Notes: a model not told the origin generated them from the letters alone. 64,000 bases of DNA from Bubalus kerabau (GCF_029407905.1 NC_073630.1:48137001-48201000); one strand, 5' to 3'; counted from the first letter of the stretch, positions 22,351 through 32,240 are shown. Made by a program: numbers and translations.

Positions 22351-23040
22351 ATCTCATATAAGCCTCTATTTCTGAGTCATAAGACACCAGCCCAGGAAAT
22401 ACTACTAAGGACTCTGCCCATGGGAAAGGCACATGGACAAAAAGTATTTTAAAAATAAGCAACCACCACAGTGCTCTACATAAAACGTCCTCGTGCTCTT
22501 AATGAGATAACTGCTTGGTCATTAAAAATGCTCTATCCCTGAGTGGCTAATTTAACTTGGAGTCTCTACAGGCCAGGTTCAGCCCTTAACCCCAAGAAAA
22601 GAAATTAGGCAGCAGATGGATTAAAGCCATTATATGCCTCAGAGTGAAGCCTATCTCCTTCATCAGACCATGGAAACTTCCTGGGAGTCTGTGCCTCAGT
22701 CTTACACCTGAGGCCGCCTCCTTCTTTCCCTGAGTCAAACAGCACCATCATTGTGTCTGCTTGGGAGTGATGTCAGTATATCAAAACATTAAATTGTGGG
22801 TGTGTCTGCGTGTGTGCTTGTGTCTCTTTCTTTATAACAAGGTGTGAAGTCACCTTGATTTAAGTCACTTCGTGTCCTTCAAAATGACCAAGAGCCATGC
22901 CCAGGAATGTAAAGAAATTGTATCTTCTAAATTGGAACTAGTCTCTCCCTTTCAAGCACTGTTAAGAAATCGGCTTTATCAACATGCATGACTGGTGAGC
23001 CCAGAGACCCACACAGCTTGGGTGCATTTATGACCACTGG
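22351..23040. other. Single-copy DNA
   Basis: No repeat is recognised except a short TG-rich stretch near 22800-22815. It leads into the CpG-rich segment. Confidence 0.4.
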
Positions 23041-23340
23041 GTGTGGGCGGTGAGGGTCTCCAGATGGGGAATCCTCCAGGGAGGACAGAGCTGGCCCCCA
23101 ACGGCGCACGGGTGCCTGCTTGAGAGCGCGGAGGACAACCTCTCCAAGGTGACAGAGCGTGGACTCTGCTTCAGACCACATGAGACTGGGCAGCCGCACC
23201 AAGACGGCTCTAAATAGCTCCACAGAGATGCAGGAAATGCTGCTGTGTCCTTCAGGAATAGTTCCCCGGAGAAAGTGAAGCGCTCCCGCTACCCAACAGT
23301 GCCGTTCCGGGCTCGGTCATCCGGTCCTTGCGGTTCATTC
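23041..23340. promoter_or_regulatory. CpG-rich segment, possible weak CpG island
   Basis: By hand count these 300 bp hold 17 CpG, about 85 C and 97 G. That is about 61% GC and an observed/expected CpG near 0.62, just over the classical island limits. It is not part of any repeat I recognise, and surrounding DNA is AT-rich. A 98-codon minus-strand frame (23223-22927) overlaps it but has no domain I can name. It might be a promoter or enhancer remnant. No transcript evidence can be read from sequence. Confidence 0.4.
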
Positions 23341-24044
23341 TCATAAGCCATTTCCCTATGTTTTTCTTGAATTCTGTTCTTTTGAGGCTTTTTTCCCCCC
23401 CAACACAGCAGCCCTAGATACCCGGCATATCGGGCATGCATCTGTCTGTTAGCCAAACTCCACTGCCTCTGAAGCTCCAGAAGTTTCCAAAATCCCGACG
23501 AACCGCACCAAAGCTGCCTACATTATCACTTCGGTAGGAAAGCAAACTGGGTGGCACGGCAGGGTTAATTTAAAAGACAGCTGCATCTGTTTTGCTCATT
23601 ACTCTTCATGTATAAACTGCAAATTGCATTTGAAAATATTTTCTTTAAAATAAAATTGTCGTTTCCGAGCCTCCTGCTGGCACCCAGTGTCTGGGTAAAG
23701 CAAGTAACACAAATGTAAAGCAGGGTGACATCCCGGCATCCTTTGCGGAGGTAGCAGGCCACGCCCTCCTGACCCTACTGCACAATGAATAATGCAAAAG
23801 AGGGAAATGTTATTGTTCAATAAATCATTCTCCTGCACTAGAAAGCTGGGGCAGAATTTGCCTCACAAGCCTCAGGACTCAATGACTGGATGTCAAGTGG
23901 AGGCAACTGAATGTGTGACTTCCTCATTTTGCCCTCCTATAAGACCTCGTTCCCTTTCTCAGGAATCCCGCAAATGAGGATGAATCCCTTTTGTGATTGA
24001 GAATTAATCAGAAAGCATTCACTGTCTGGATGTCAGGCACTAGG
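23341..24044. other. Single-copy DNA with further CpGs
   Basis: No repeat or gene was recognised. Scattered CpGs continue to about 23770, for example 'cccgacgaaccgcacc' near 23494. Confidence 0.4.
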
Positions 24045-24136
24045 GGTATGTGTCTCAGTTTCCTTCTCTGGAAAATGGGGATGCTCATAGCACCTCCTTT
24101 ATAGGGCTGTTATGAAAAATAAATCAGCCCTATAAA
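24045..24136 (+). repeat. MIR core scrap ending in a perfect 12-bp hairpin
   Basis: 'gtctcagtttccttctctgg' and 'aaaatggggatgctcatagc' are MIR core. Arms 'tttatagggctg' (24098-24109) and 'cagccctataaa' (24125-24136) form a perfect stem with a 15-nt loop. Confidence 0.7.
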
Positions 24137-24201
24137 AAAAAATAAATGTTATGAAAACTTAATTCATAGAAAGAATCTGATATGATGTCCAGCTCATGGT
24201 T

Positions 24202-24769
24202 CAGTTCAGTTCAGTTCAGTCGCTCAGTCGTGTCCGACTCTTTGCGACCCCATGAATCGCAGCACGCCAGACCTCCCTGTCCATCACCAACTCCCGGAGT
24301 TCACTCAGACTCAAGTCCATCGAGTCAGCGATGCCATCCAGCCATCTCATCCTCTGTCGTCCCCTTCTTCTCTTGCCCCCAATCCCTCCCAGCATCAGAG
24401 TCTTTTCCAATGAGGCAACTCTTCGCATGAGGTGGCCAAAGTACTGGAGTTTCAGCTTTAGCATCATTCCTTCCAAAGAAATCCCAGGGCTGATCTCCTT
24501 CAGAATGGACTGGTTGGATCTCCTTGCAGTCCAAGGGACTCTCAAGAGTCTTCTCCAACACCACACTTCAAAAGCATCAATTCTTTGGTGCTCAGCCTTC
24601 TTCACAGTCCAACTCTCACATCCATACATGACCACAGGAAAAACCATAGCCTTGACTAAACAGACCTTTGTTGGCAAAGTAATGTCTCTGCTTTTGAATA
24701 TGCTATCTAGGTTGGTCATAACTTTTCTTCCAAGGAGTAAGTGTCTTTTAATTTCATGGCTGCAGTCAC
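24202..24769 (-). mobile_element. BovB LINE 3' fragment
   Basis: Antisense copy with the terminal 'agttc' pentamer tract at the left. A 167-codon minus frame (24719-24216) reads the BovB ORF2 tail (LDSIFKSRDITLPTKVCLVK, then VMYGCESWTVKKAEHQRIDA, then the LRVPWTARRSNQ segment) without interruption. The last few codons run to the normal terminus. A short 'catggtt' repeat at 24195-24201 and 24770-24776 may be the TSD. Confidence 0.94.
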
Positions 24770-24776
24770 CATGGTT

Positions 24777-25324
24777 AGCTCAGGGTAAATGCAGAGATAC
24801 AGAAATGTAGACACTACATTTCCTGAAACTGCAAAACATGAGGCAACTACTTAAAAACTTTTCCTAAAAAGGCACAATTGGAGTAAGGTGCTCTGGATTT
24901 AATACCTGAACCCACAAGCCAATTTCAACATCGCCAAAGAGATAAAACTGATTTTGCACCTCCTGGTGTGACGAAACAAGAAGTACACATCACCACCTAG
25001 GAAATGTTAAACCTAAACTTGATCAAGCTTCTGTACCTAACAGTTTCCAAGAGAAAAATAAAAGAGAAAGAGGAACATCGGGGTCTGTAAGCAGCAAAAT
25101 TCAGACTGTAGTAAATTTAATAGGACAAATTACCTGCCTCTTCAACAAATAAATTTCAAGCAAAGAGTAAAAAGAGATGGAGTATCTTTGATTAAAAGAA
25201 ACATAAAAGTCCATAAAATGTGGAACTCATTTGATCCTCATTTGATTCTCGTTTGCATTGAACAAACCAAATGTAAAATACCAGTAGTTCAAATGGGTCC
25301 ATTTGAACACTGACTGGATATTTG
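24777..25324. other. Single-copy DNA
   Basis: Nothing recognised. Confidence 0.4.
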
Positions 25325-25800
25325 TGATATCCAGGAATTATTCTTAAGTTTTTTACCATCTCTTCCCATTGAGAGGTAGAGTCTAAATCCCCTCCATTAA
25401 TCCTGGGGTGGCCCCAGTGATTCCCTTCTTCAATGGAATGTGATGGAAGCATGACCGTAAGCTCTGAGACTAGGTCATAAGAAGCCTTACAGCTTCTACT
25501 CAAATGTCTTGAACTCTTGCTCTTGGGACATTCCTTCTTGGAACCCAGCAGCCATACTAGGAGAAGCCCAAGCAACATTGAAAACCATGGAAATGAACTA
25601 AAATCAACAGTGCCACCTGAGTTCCCCGCAGACGGCCCTATGAGTGAGCCCTCTTGCAAATCCAACCCAGATGTATCTTCAGATGCATTAGAGACCTGCC
25701 CGGCTAAACCCAATGAACCCACAGAACTGTGAGAGAGAATAATAAACTATAGTTTTAAAGCATTAAGTTTAGAAGAGGTTTGTTATACGGCAAAAAAAAA
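25325..25800 (+). mobile_element. MLT1-type MaLR solo LTR
   Basis: The LTR markers are in order: 'cccattgagaggtagagtct', 'cctggggtggccccagtgat', 'cttcaatggaatgtgatgga', 'aagaagccttacagcttcta', 'cacagaactgtgagagagaa', and a 3' end 'aagaggtttgttatacggca' followed by an A run. A 176-codon minus-strand frame (25722-25192) is the antisense of this LTR plus flank and is not a gene. Confidence 0.85.
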
Positions 25801-26852
25801 AAAAAAATCAGAAAACATTATCTCTTAGAGACATATCCTTAAGTATTTACAGAAGAAATAATACGATACTTAGGATTTTTCATTTAATCCAGTTGAGGTG
25901 GGGGAAAGAGCTAAAACAAGCTTGCCCATGTGCTGCTAATTATTAAAACTGAAAACTTGGATCATAGGGAGCAATTATACTCTTCTTTCTACTCTTGAAT
26001 GTTTTCAAAATGTTTTCTAATGAAAAAATTTTTAAGAGCTTGGATTTATCCAAACTATGTTTCAAGACTACTGGGAAAAAGAATATTAGCTATTAGGTGA
26101 TTCTGTGTAGTAGGCATCACAGATGTCATTTAAATGTGTAGTATTAAAAAGTTCATTGTTCCCTGTCCAACTACAGGATGTCCATCTCTCAGAAGGCAGC
26201 AAATAAGAGTTGAAAGAACCTGGAGTCAAGAGTGGAATGCAAACTGCAGCTCCACCTCCTTCTGGGAGTCCTTGGGCCTGTTCATCAAAACCTCTGGGCT
26301 TCACTGCTTTATTTGCAAACACTTTTCTCCTGACCAAGTCGCCCCATTCTTAAACACTTACACACAGTTAAAGGGACAATGTACCCTATTAAATGCTATA
26401 AAAGTATAGATATTATTGTTGCCAGCTGTAATGGAAAAGAAATCATTTATTCTCAAGGCTTTGAGAATATTATATCAGTACAGATTATCTGCCTACCAGT
26501 ATAAATTTCCGTTCTTTTATTACATCACATTCAAGAGCTGGACAGACCTTTCTTCACGCTGGAGAATGCATTTGGAATGGCCTGGTTAAAAGAGAAGCCA
26601 TGCAGGGTATGTAAGGTTCATTTAGGTGGTGGCGCGCATCTTGAAGAGATATGCACTCATTGCCCAGGGCATCAGAAATGTGGTGCTATGTTTGGAGCAG
26701 AAAATCAGGTGTACAGCAAAGAAGAGGTCAGTCAAATTGCTTCTTGCTATGGGCAACTCCAAAGAGCATCCTGCAGTGTGGGCAGCTCAGAAACAATTTC
26801 AGAATACTTGATTATTCTCCCAAACAACACCAAAGAGGCTAACAAGTCATTC
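25801..26852. other. Single-copy DNA, possible old L1 scrap
   Basis: About 25990-26040 could be an old L1 end. A 130-codon plus frame begins at 26577, contains five Cys in its first 50 residues, and runs on into the BovB copy; I see no domain match. No gene is supported. Confidence 0.4.
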
Positions 26853-27107
26853 GGTTCAGTCACTCAGTCGTGTCTGACTCTGCGACCCCATGGACTTCAG
26901 TACGCCAGGTTTCCCTGTCCATCACCAACTCCAGGAGCCTACTCAAACTCATGTCCATCATGCCAGTGATGTCATCCAACCATCTCATCCTCTGTCATCC
27001 CCTTCTCCTCCTGCCTTCAATCTCTCCCAGCGTCAGGGTCTTTTCCAATGAGTCAGTTCTTCACATCAGGTGGCCAAAGTACTGGAGTTTGAGCTTCAGC
27101 ATCATTA
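26853..27107 (-). mobile_element. BovB LINE 3' fragment, short
   Basis: Antisense terminus 'ggttcagtcactcagtcgtg', then 'ctctgtcatccccttctcct', 'aggtggccaaagtactggag', stopping at 'agcttcagcatcat'. Confidence 0.93.
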
Positions 27108-27198
27108 ACTTCTCTAATACATCAATCCACAAATATCTATGCTGCTATCTTGAGAACCAGAATTCTATGTACATCTCTCTTTACAAAGTGAGTATTTT

Positions 27199-27405
27199 TT
27201 GCATGCATGCTCAGTTGTGTCCGATTCTTTGTGACCCTATGGACTGTAGCCCACCAGGCCCCTCTGCCATGGAATTCTTGAGGCAAGAACACTGAAGTGG
27301 GTTGTCCTTTCCTGCTTCAGGGGATCTTTCTGACCCAGGGGTCAAACCCGTGTCTTCTGTATTGGCAGGCAGATTCTTTACCACTGAGACACTACATGGG
27401 AAGCA
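27199..27405 (-). mobile_element. Bov-tA SINE
   Basis: Antisense BovA body ('ggactgtagcccaccaggcc', 'gaacactgaagtgggttgtc') then the reversed head 'cagattctttaccactgaga'. It is more diverged than most copies here. Confidence 0.92.
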
Positions 27406-27595
27406 CACATAGTGAGTATGGAGGAAACAGAATTGTAACTGAGGCAGACTTCTCCATTAACTTGCCTTTTCATTTCAATAATCTGTTACTATTGAAATAA
27501 ATGAGGGAAAAATTAACAAAGTCTAACTGAAAAAGGTGACTTAAATCCACACATTTGCCAATAGCTCATAACTTTCTAATAAAATATAACAACAT

Positions 27596-28243
27596 GTTCA
27601 GTTCAGTTCAGTTCATTTCAGTCGCTCAGTCGTGTCTGACTCTTTGCGACCCCATGAATCGCAGCATGCCAGGCCTCCCTGTCCATCACCAACTCCCGGA
27701 GTTCACTCAAACTCATGTCCATCGAGTCGGTGATGCCATCCAACCATCTCATCCTCTGTCGTCCCCTTTTCCTCCTGTCCCCAATCCCTCCCAGCATCAG
27801 AGTCTTTTCCAATGAGTCAACTCTTCGCATGAGGTGGCCAAAGTATTAGAGTTTCAGTTTTAGCATCAGTCCTTCCAATGAACACCCAGGACTGATCTCC
27901 TTTAGAATGGACCGGCTGGATCTCCTTGCAGTCCAAGGGACTCTCAAGAGTCTTTTCCAACACCACAGTTCAAAAGCATCAATTCTTCGGCACTCAGCTT
28001 TCTTCACAGTCTAACTCTCACATCCATACATGACCACTGGAAAAACTATAGCCTTGACTAGATGGACCTTTGTTGGCAAAGTAATGTCTCTGCTTTTGAA
28101 TATGCTATCTAGGTTGGTCATAACTTTCCTTCCAAGGAGTAAGCGTCTTTTAATTTCATGGCTGCAGTCACCATCTGCAGTGATTTTGAAGCCCAAAAAA
28201 ATAAAGTCTGACACTGTTTCCCCATCTATTTCCCATGAAGCGA
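27596..28243 (-). mobile_element. BovB LINE 3' fragment
   Basis: Antisense copy from the 'agttc' tract to 'atctatttcccatgaagcga'. The ORF2 tail is split over frames (27830-27618 and 28259-28011), so it is frameshifted. Its 5' end meets a second BovB terminus within a few bases. Confidence 0.94.
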
Positions 28244-28516
28244 TGTTCAGTTCAGTCACTTCAGTCGCTCAGTCCTGTCCGACTCTTTGCAACTCCATGA
28301 ACTGCAGCACACCAGGCCTCCCTGTCCATCACCACCTCCCAGAGTTTACCCAAACTCATGTCCATCGAGTAGGTGATGCCATCCAGCCATCTCATCGTCT
28401 GTCGTCCCCTTCTCCTCCTGCCCCCAATCCCTCCCAGCATCAGAGTCTTTTCCAATGAGTCAACTCTTTGCGTGAGGTGGCCAAAGTATTGGAGTTTCAG
28501 CTTTAGCATCAGTCCT
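28244..28516 (-). mobile_element. BovB LINE 3' fragment, second of a back-to-back pair
   Basis: A new BovB terminus ('gttcagttcagtcacttcag') begins where the preceding copy stops. The same orientation continues to 'agctttagcatcagtcctt'. It is therefore a second insertion and not a continuation. Confidence 0.93.
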
Positions 28517-28517
28517 T

Positions 28518-28573
28518 GTTGCTGCTGCTGCTGCTGCTAAGTCGGTTCAGTTGTGTCCGACTCTGTGCGACAG
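28518..28573 (-). mobile_element. Bov-A2 terminus fragment
   Basis: (CTG)n followed by 'aagtcggttcagttgtgtcc' and 'gactctgtgcgac', then unique DNA. Only the first 55 bp of a BovA unit are present. Confidence 0.88.
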
Positions 28574-28862
28574 GTAGTATCAAACAGCAATAAGACAAAT
28601 GTCAGTAGAAGACAATTATTTGCCTTTTTTCCTCAGCAAGATTTGAAGCTTCATGAAGGTAAATTCCTCATGTGTTTAGCTTCCCTATGGCATTAATTGA
28701 AATGCCTTAGACTAGCATCCTCCAAAGAGCATCTGTAGACTCCCACAGACCCTAATGTTATTGTTGTTGGATTGGTTAATGGTCTCTGAAGTCATGCATG
28801 TGTCTGGGAAATGCTGAGTTGAATAACCTTAATCAGGTTTTGCATTTGGTGGTAGTTTTTTA

Positions 28863-29095
28863 TTTTTTATTTTGTTGTTGTTGTTGTTGTTGTTGTTCAG
28901 ATGCCTTTAATTTTATTTTTTTAATTTTTTTAATTATTATTATCATTTTACTTTACAATATTGTATTGGTTTTGCCATACATCAACATGCATCCGCCACA
29001 GGTGTACACGTGTTCCCCATCCTGAACCCCCTCCCACCTCCCTCCCCATACCATCCCTCTGTGTCATCCCAGTGCAGCAGCCCCAAGCTTCCTGT
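28863..29095 (-). mobile_element. L1 3' end, 3' partner of a U6-L1 chimera
   Basis: On the minus strand this is the ruminant L1 3' UTR: a G-rich block at about 29060-29025, then 'cacgtgtacacctgtggcgg' and 'caaaaccaatacaatattgt', and an A-rich tail to about 28912. After the tail come a short extra piece with (AAC)n and a second A-rich stretch before the TSD (28847-28862). The U6 copy is joined directly upstream at 29096. Confidence 0.92.
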
Positions 29096-29167
29096 AAAAA
29101 ATATGGAACGCTTCACGAATTTGTGTGTCATCCTTGTGCAGGGGCCATGCTAATCTTCTCTGTATCA

Positions 29168-29202
<35 letters not shown>
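29096..29202 (-). pseudogene. RNU6 (pseudogene): U6 snRNA retropseudogene fused to L1
   Basis: U6 snRNA is the spliceosomal RNA that pairs with the 5' splice site. The minus strand here matches U6 almost end to end. It starts 'tgcttgcttcggcagcacat' (one base short of the true 5' end), includes 'gaagattagcatggcccctg', and ends 'gttccatattttt'. A few differences lie at CpG positions (cgc to tgc/cac type). The end is followed at once by L1 3' UTR and not by a U6 terminator. No U6 promoter elements (a TATA box near -25 or a proximal sequence element) were recognised upstream on the minus strand. The copy is flanked with L1 by one TSD, so it is a retrocopy and not a working gene. Confidence 0.95.
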
Positions 29203-29221
29203 TGGTGGTAGTTTTTTAATG

Positions 29222-29340
29222 ACAAGCCTTGGGACAGTCCCTCTCAGAAAGCCATGCTAGGAGAGGCCCAAGACACATGGAGAGACCATGTGCAGAAACT
29301 AAAGGGTCAACAGCCCCACCTGAGTTCCTAGAACCCAGAA
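29222..29340 (+). repeat. MLT1-like LTR fragment
   Basis: 'agccatgctaggagaggccc' and 'caacagccccacctgagttc' run parallel to the MLT1 LTR at 25548-25622, which has 'agccatactaggagaagccc' and 'caacagtgccacctgagttc'. Only this short stretch is alignable by eye. Confidence 0.6.
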
Positions 29341-29573
29341 GTTAACGCCTCCATTGTGCATTTCCAGGAAGTACCCAGAAACGTTTCATTCTGGAAATCT
29401 CTCTCCAGACTCTTGTTACGCAGAACATTTCAAAGGGAAGAAGGGAGCTGACTTCTATTCAGTAACTAGCTTTGTGGTAGCAACTTCTGTTTCCTTAGTG
29501 CTTTACAACTAACTCAACAGATCACTGGGCTATGAGTTAGATTGAGCAGATATCATTAACCTTATTTTTTAAT

Positions 29574-30611
29574 AGACTTTATTTTTCACAGCTGTTTTAG
29601 ATTCACAGCAGCATTGAGCAGAGAAATCCTATATACTCCCTATCTCTACATGCTTAGACAGGACACCCCCTATTCCAATATCAACGGAGTGGAAACTTCA
29701 TTACATTAGATGAACTGACTGATACATCATAACCACTCAAAGTCCATAGTTTACATTAGGGCTCACTCTTAATATTATATATTCTATGGGTCTTGATAAA
29801 TGTACACTGGCATGTATCTACCACTGTAATAGCATACAGAATAATTCTCAGGCCTAAAACCCCTCTGTGCGTCATCTGCTCGCTCTCCTCTAACCCTGGC
29901 AACCACCCGTCTTTTCACCGTCTCCATGGTTTTGCCTTTTCCAGAATGTCATATAGTTGGAATCACACAGTACGTACACCTTTCACACTGGCTTCTTTCA
30001 TATAGCAAAGTCACTTACTGTTCCTCCATATCTTTTCATAGCTTGATGGCTCAATTCTTTTTAGCACTAAATAATATTCTATTGTCTGGATGTGCTACAG
30101 TTTATTTATCCATTCACCAAGTGAAGGACATCTTGGTTGCTTCCAAGTTTGGGCAACTATGAATAAAGCTGCTATAAACATCATGTACAGGGTTTTTTGT
30201 TGTGTAGGTGTAGATATAAGTTTTCAAATCATTTGAGAAAATACCAAAAACCGTGACTTGCTAGATTGTATGGCAAGAATATGTTTTGTAAGAACCTGCC
30301 AAAGTGTCTTCTTAAATAGCTGTACCATTTTGCATTCTCACCAGTAGTGAGTGAGAGTTCTTGTTGCCCCACGTCGTCTCAGTGCATGTTTTCTTGCTCA
30401 GTCGTGTCCAACTCTTTGCGACTCCATGGACTGTAGCCCACCAGGCTCCTCTGTCCAGAGAATTTTCCAGACAAGAATACTGATGTGGGTAGTCATTCCC
30501 TTCTCCGGGGTATCTTCCAACCCAAAGATCAAACCCACATCTCCTGCACAGGTAGGTAGATTCTTTACCATCTGAGCCACCCAGGAAGCCCACATCCTCT
30601 CTAGCAGGTGG
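29574..30611 (-). mobile_element. L1 3' region, antisense, interrupted by Bov-tA
   Basis: Plus-strand phrases 'cagctgttttagattcacag', 'gtcatatagttggaatcaca', 'ttggttgcttccaagtttgg' and 'caaagtgtcttcttaaatag' are antisense L1 3' region. It continues after the Bov-tA with 'cacatcctctctagca'. Old, no coding capacity. Confidence 0.85.
30377..30590 (-). mobile_element. Bov-tA SINE inside L1
   Basis: Antisense BovA body ('gtagcccaccaggctcctct', 'gacaagaatactgatgtggg') and reversed head ending 'gagccacccaggaagccc'. The L1 resumes beyond it. The flanks 'ccacgtcgtctc' and 'ccacatcctctc' are a probable TSD with two mismatches. Confidence 0.93.
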
Positions 30612-30720
30612 TATCATTTAACCTGATTTTTTTTAATGAAGAAACTGAGTCTAGACTCCAAATGAAGTGACTGGAACCAAGCACAAGTCCAATCCTTGTG
30701 CTTTTTCTAATTCATTAGAG

Positions 30721-31060
30721 CAGGAGTCTAAAAGCTAACCCCCAGAGCCAAATCCACCCACCATCTGTTACTCCACAGCCTGTGAGCTAAGAACTATTTT
30801 CACATTTTCAAATAATGAGAGGAAAAGAAAAAAGAAAAAGAAGAATACCATGATCTGTGAAAATTATACGGAATTCTAATTTCAGTGTCTATTTAATAAA
30901 GTTTTATTGATACACAGTCACACCTGTTGTTTTTCCACTATCTGTGGCTGCTTTGGCACCTTGCCAGCAGAGTCAAGTAGTTGCCAGAGAGAGAATGGCC
31001 TGCAGAGCCTAAAATATTTACTAGCTGGCCTCTTACAGAAAAAAATTTGCCAACCTCTGC
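30721..31060. mobile_element. hAT-type non-autonomous DNA transposon, longer copy
   Basis: The ends resemble the inverted repeats of a MER1-group hAT element: left 'caggagtctaaaagctaac' and right 'aatttgccaacctctgc'. The interior has 'cagcctgtgagctaagaact', 'taataaagttttattgatac' and 'gcctaaaatatttactagct'. A shorter copy of the same family lies at 40505-40714. Confidence 0.75.
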
Positions 31061-32045
31061 CCAGAAGAATCAGACCCAATTACAAGTATCATGTCTCTTA
31101 AGACCGTCAGGAAAAAAAAAAAAAAAGCAGTCAGGAAAACAAGTGATTAAAGCATATCCAGTGACACAGGAAAAAAAAAAAAGCCAATCAGGCTTTGTAA
31201 AGGTTTTCTATCAACAAACTCAAAAATTTATTCAAAAATAGTTTCTATATGCAGCTCTCCTCCCCACAGAACTCCCCTTGCTACTTCTTCCAGACGTTTT
31301 AGCCTTGTTGGGGCGGTGATGCTACAAGTAGAAAGTACAGAATTTTGACTGCCAGCAGTAAGGGGCACCATCTCTGAGATTTAGACTCTTTTCCCCTTCA
31401 AGGGAACAACATCCTGCCCGCCTTCATTTTTTTTTTTTTTTTTTTTTTTTTTGCCTTAAGGTTTGTTTACACTCAGCAGGAGGAAAGGTAAGGAGATAAA
31501 AGCAATGCAGAATGAATAAAGGAAGACAAGGGTACAGCAAAACACAGAGAAGGCAAGATTAGAGGAGCGAGCCCCAGGGAAGAAAGTTTACAAGTTAGCA
31601 CGGAGTGGATGGAAAGGGAGATTATACCTGAAACACAGTGGCCAGAAGGAAGAATCACTGGAGACAAAATCGCCACAGGCAAAGGTTATTTCAAATGCAC
31701 AAATCTCCCGATGCATCAAGTTGCTGAAATAATGAATTTAATTCTGGCGATTAGCTGCTCTAGTCAGCTGGGAGCCCCGCTGGTGGTTCAATCCAGACCC
31801 TTGCTGGGGAGTCAGTTAAAACAGGGGACCACGGGGAGGGGAAAGACGGTTTGCATTCGCAATTCCTTCTTTCTGCAGCTCACCTCCCAGCCAGAGGGGA
31901 GGAGAGAAAGGGCTCAGGGGCAGTGATCAACTAAAAACACCCCTGACACTTTAGCAGTTTAGGCTCTTGAAAGGCAGAAAAGATGGGCTTTTTTTTTTTT
32001 TTTTTTTTTTTGCACCCTCCAAAGTAATCTTTTGAATAATAGAGA
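31061..32045. other. Single-copy DNA with two long T tracts
   Basis: T runs lie at about 31429-31453 and 31988-32011. No gene or named repeat is recognised. A 105-codon plus frame at 31609-31926 has no recognisable domain. Confidence 0.4.
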
Positions 32046-32240
32046 ATGGCCAATTATTGAACGTTTACTATAAGCCAGGCCTCAAATTGAATCCTTTCTT
32101 CATATTAACTTCTTTAATCCCTGTAACAACCCTTTGAGTTAAGTAATATTCTGGAGACTGAAGAGGTTTAGAGACGTCAAATGACAAGGCTGGGAAGAAG
32201 CTGGGATTCAAACCTCAGTGGTTTTATCAGCCTCCCAAGG
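32046..32240 (-). repeat. MIR SINE
   Basis: Antisense MIR from 'gaacgtttactataagccag' through 'ccctgtaacaaccctttgag' to 'gctgggattcaaacctcagt'. Confidence 0.82.

Larger units (their letters stand above)
29490..30715 (-). repeat. MIR SINE split by an L1
   Basis: The left part ends 'gcagatatcattaaccttat'. The right part restarts 'gtatcatttaacctgat' and goes on 'gaagaaactgagtctagact'. The repeated stretch (29551-29573 and 30612-30637) is the duplicated target of the L1 between them, now with some differences. Confidence 0.72.

Noticed and set aside
24216..24719. 167-codon open frame on the minus strand
   Set aside because: It is the BovB ORF2 C-terminal tail in a 5'-truncated LINE copy, not a host gene. 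The same applies to frames at 1334-1711, 6946-7338, 13973-14515, 27618-28509 and their antisense partners.
25192..25722. 176-codon minus-strand open frame
   Set aside because: It is the antisense of an MLT1-type LTR plus flank. The LTR markers on the plus strand explain the sequence, and the peptide shows no domain.
26577..26969. 130-codon plus-strand frame with a Cys-rich start
   Set aside because: Considered as a zinc-binding exon because of its Cys residues, but spacing fits no motif I know, and the last part runs into a BovB copy. A GTATGT string at about 26609 is not enough to call a splice donor.
29096..29202. Functional U6 snRNA gene
   Set aside because: One TSD flanks U6 plus L1, there is no recognisable U6 promoter upstream on the minus strand, and there are several base changes. 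It is a retropseudogene.
31353..31372. CTCF-like string 'cagcagtaaggggcacc'
   Set aside because: The two halves of the core are separated by extra bases, so it does not fit the consensus spacing.
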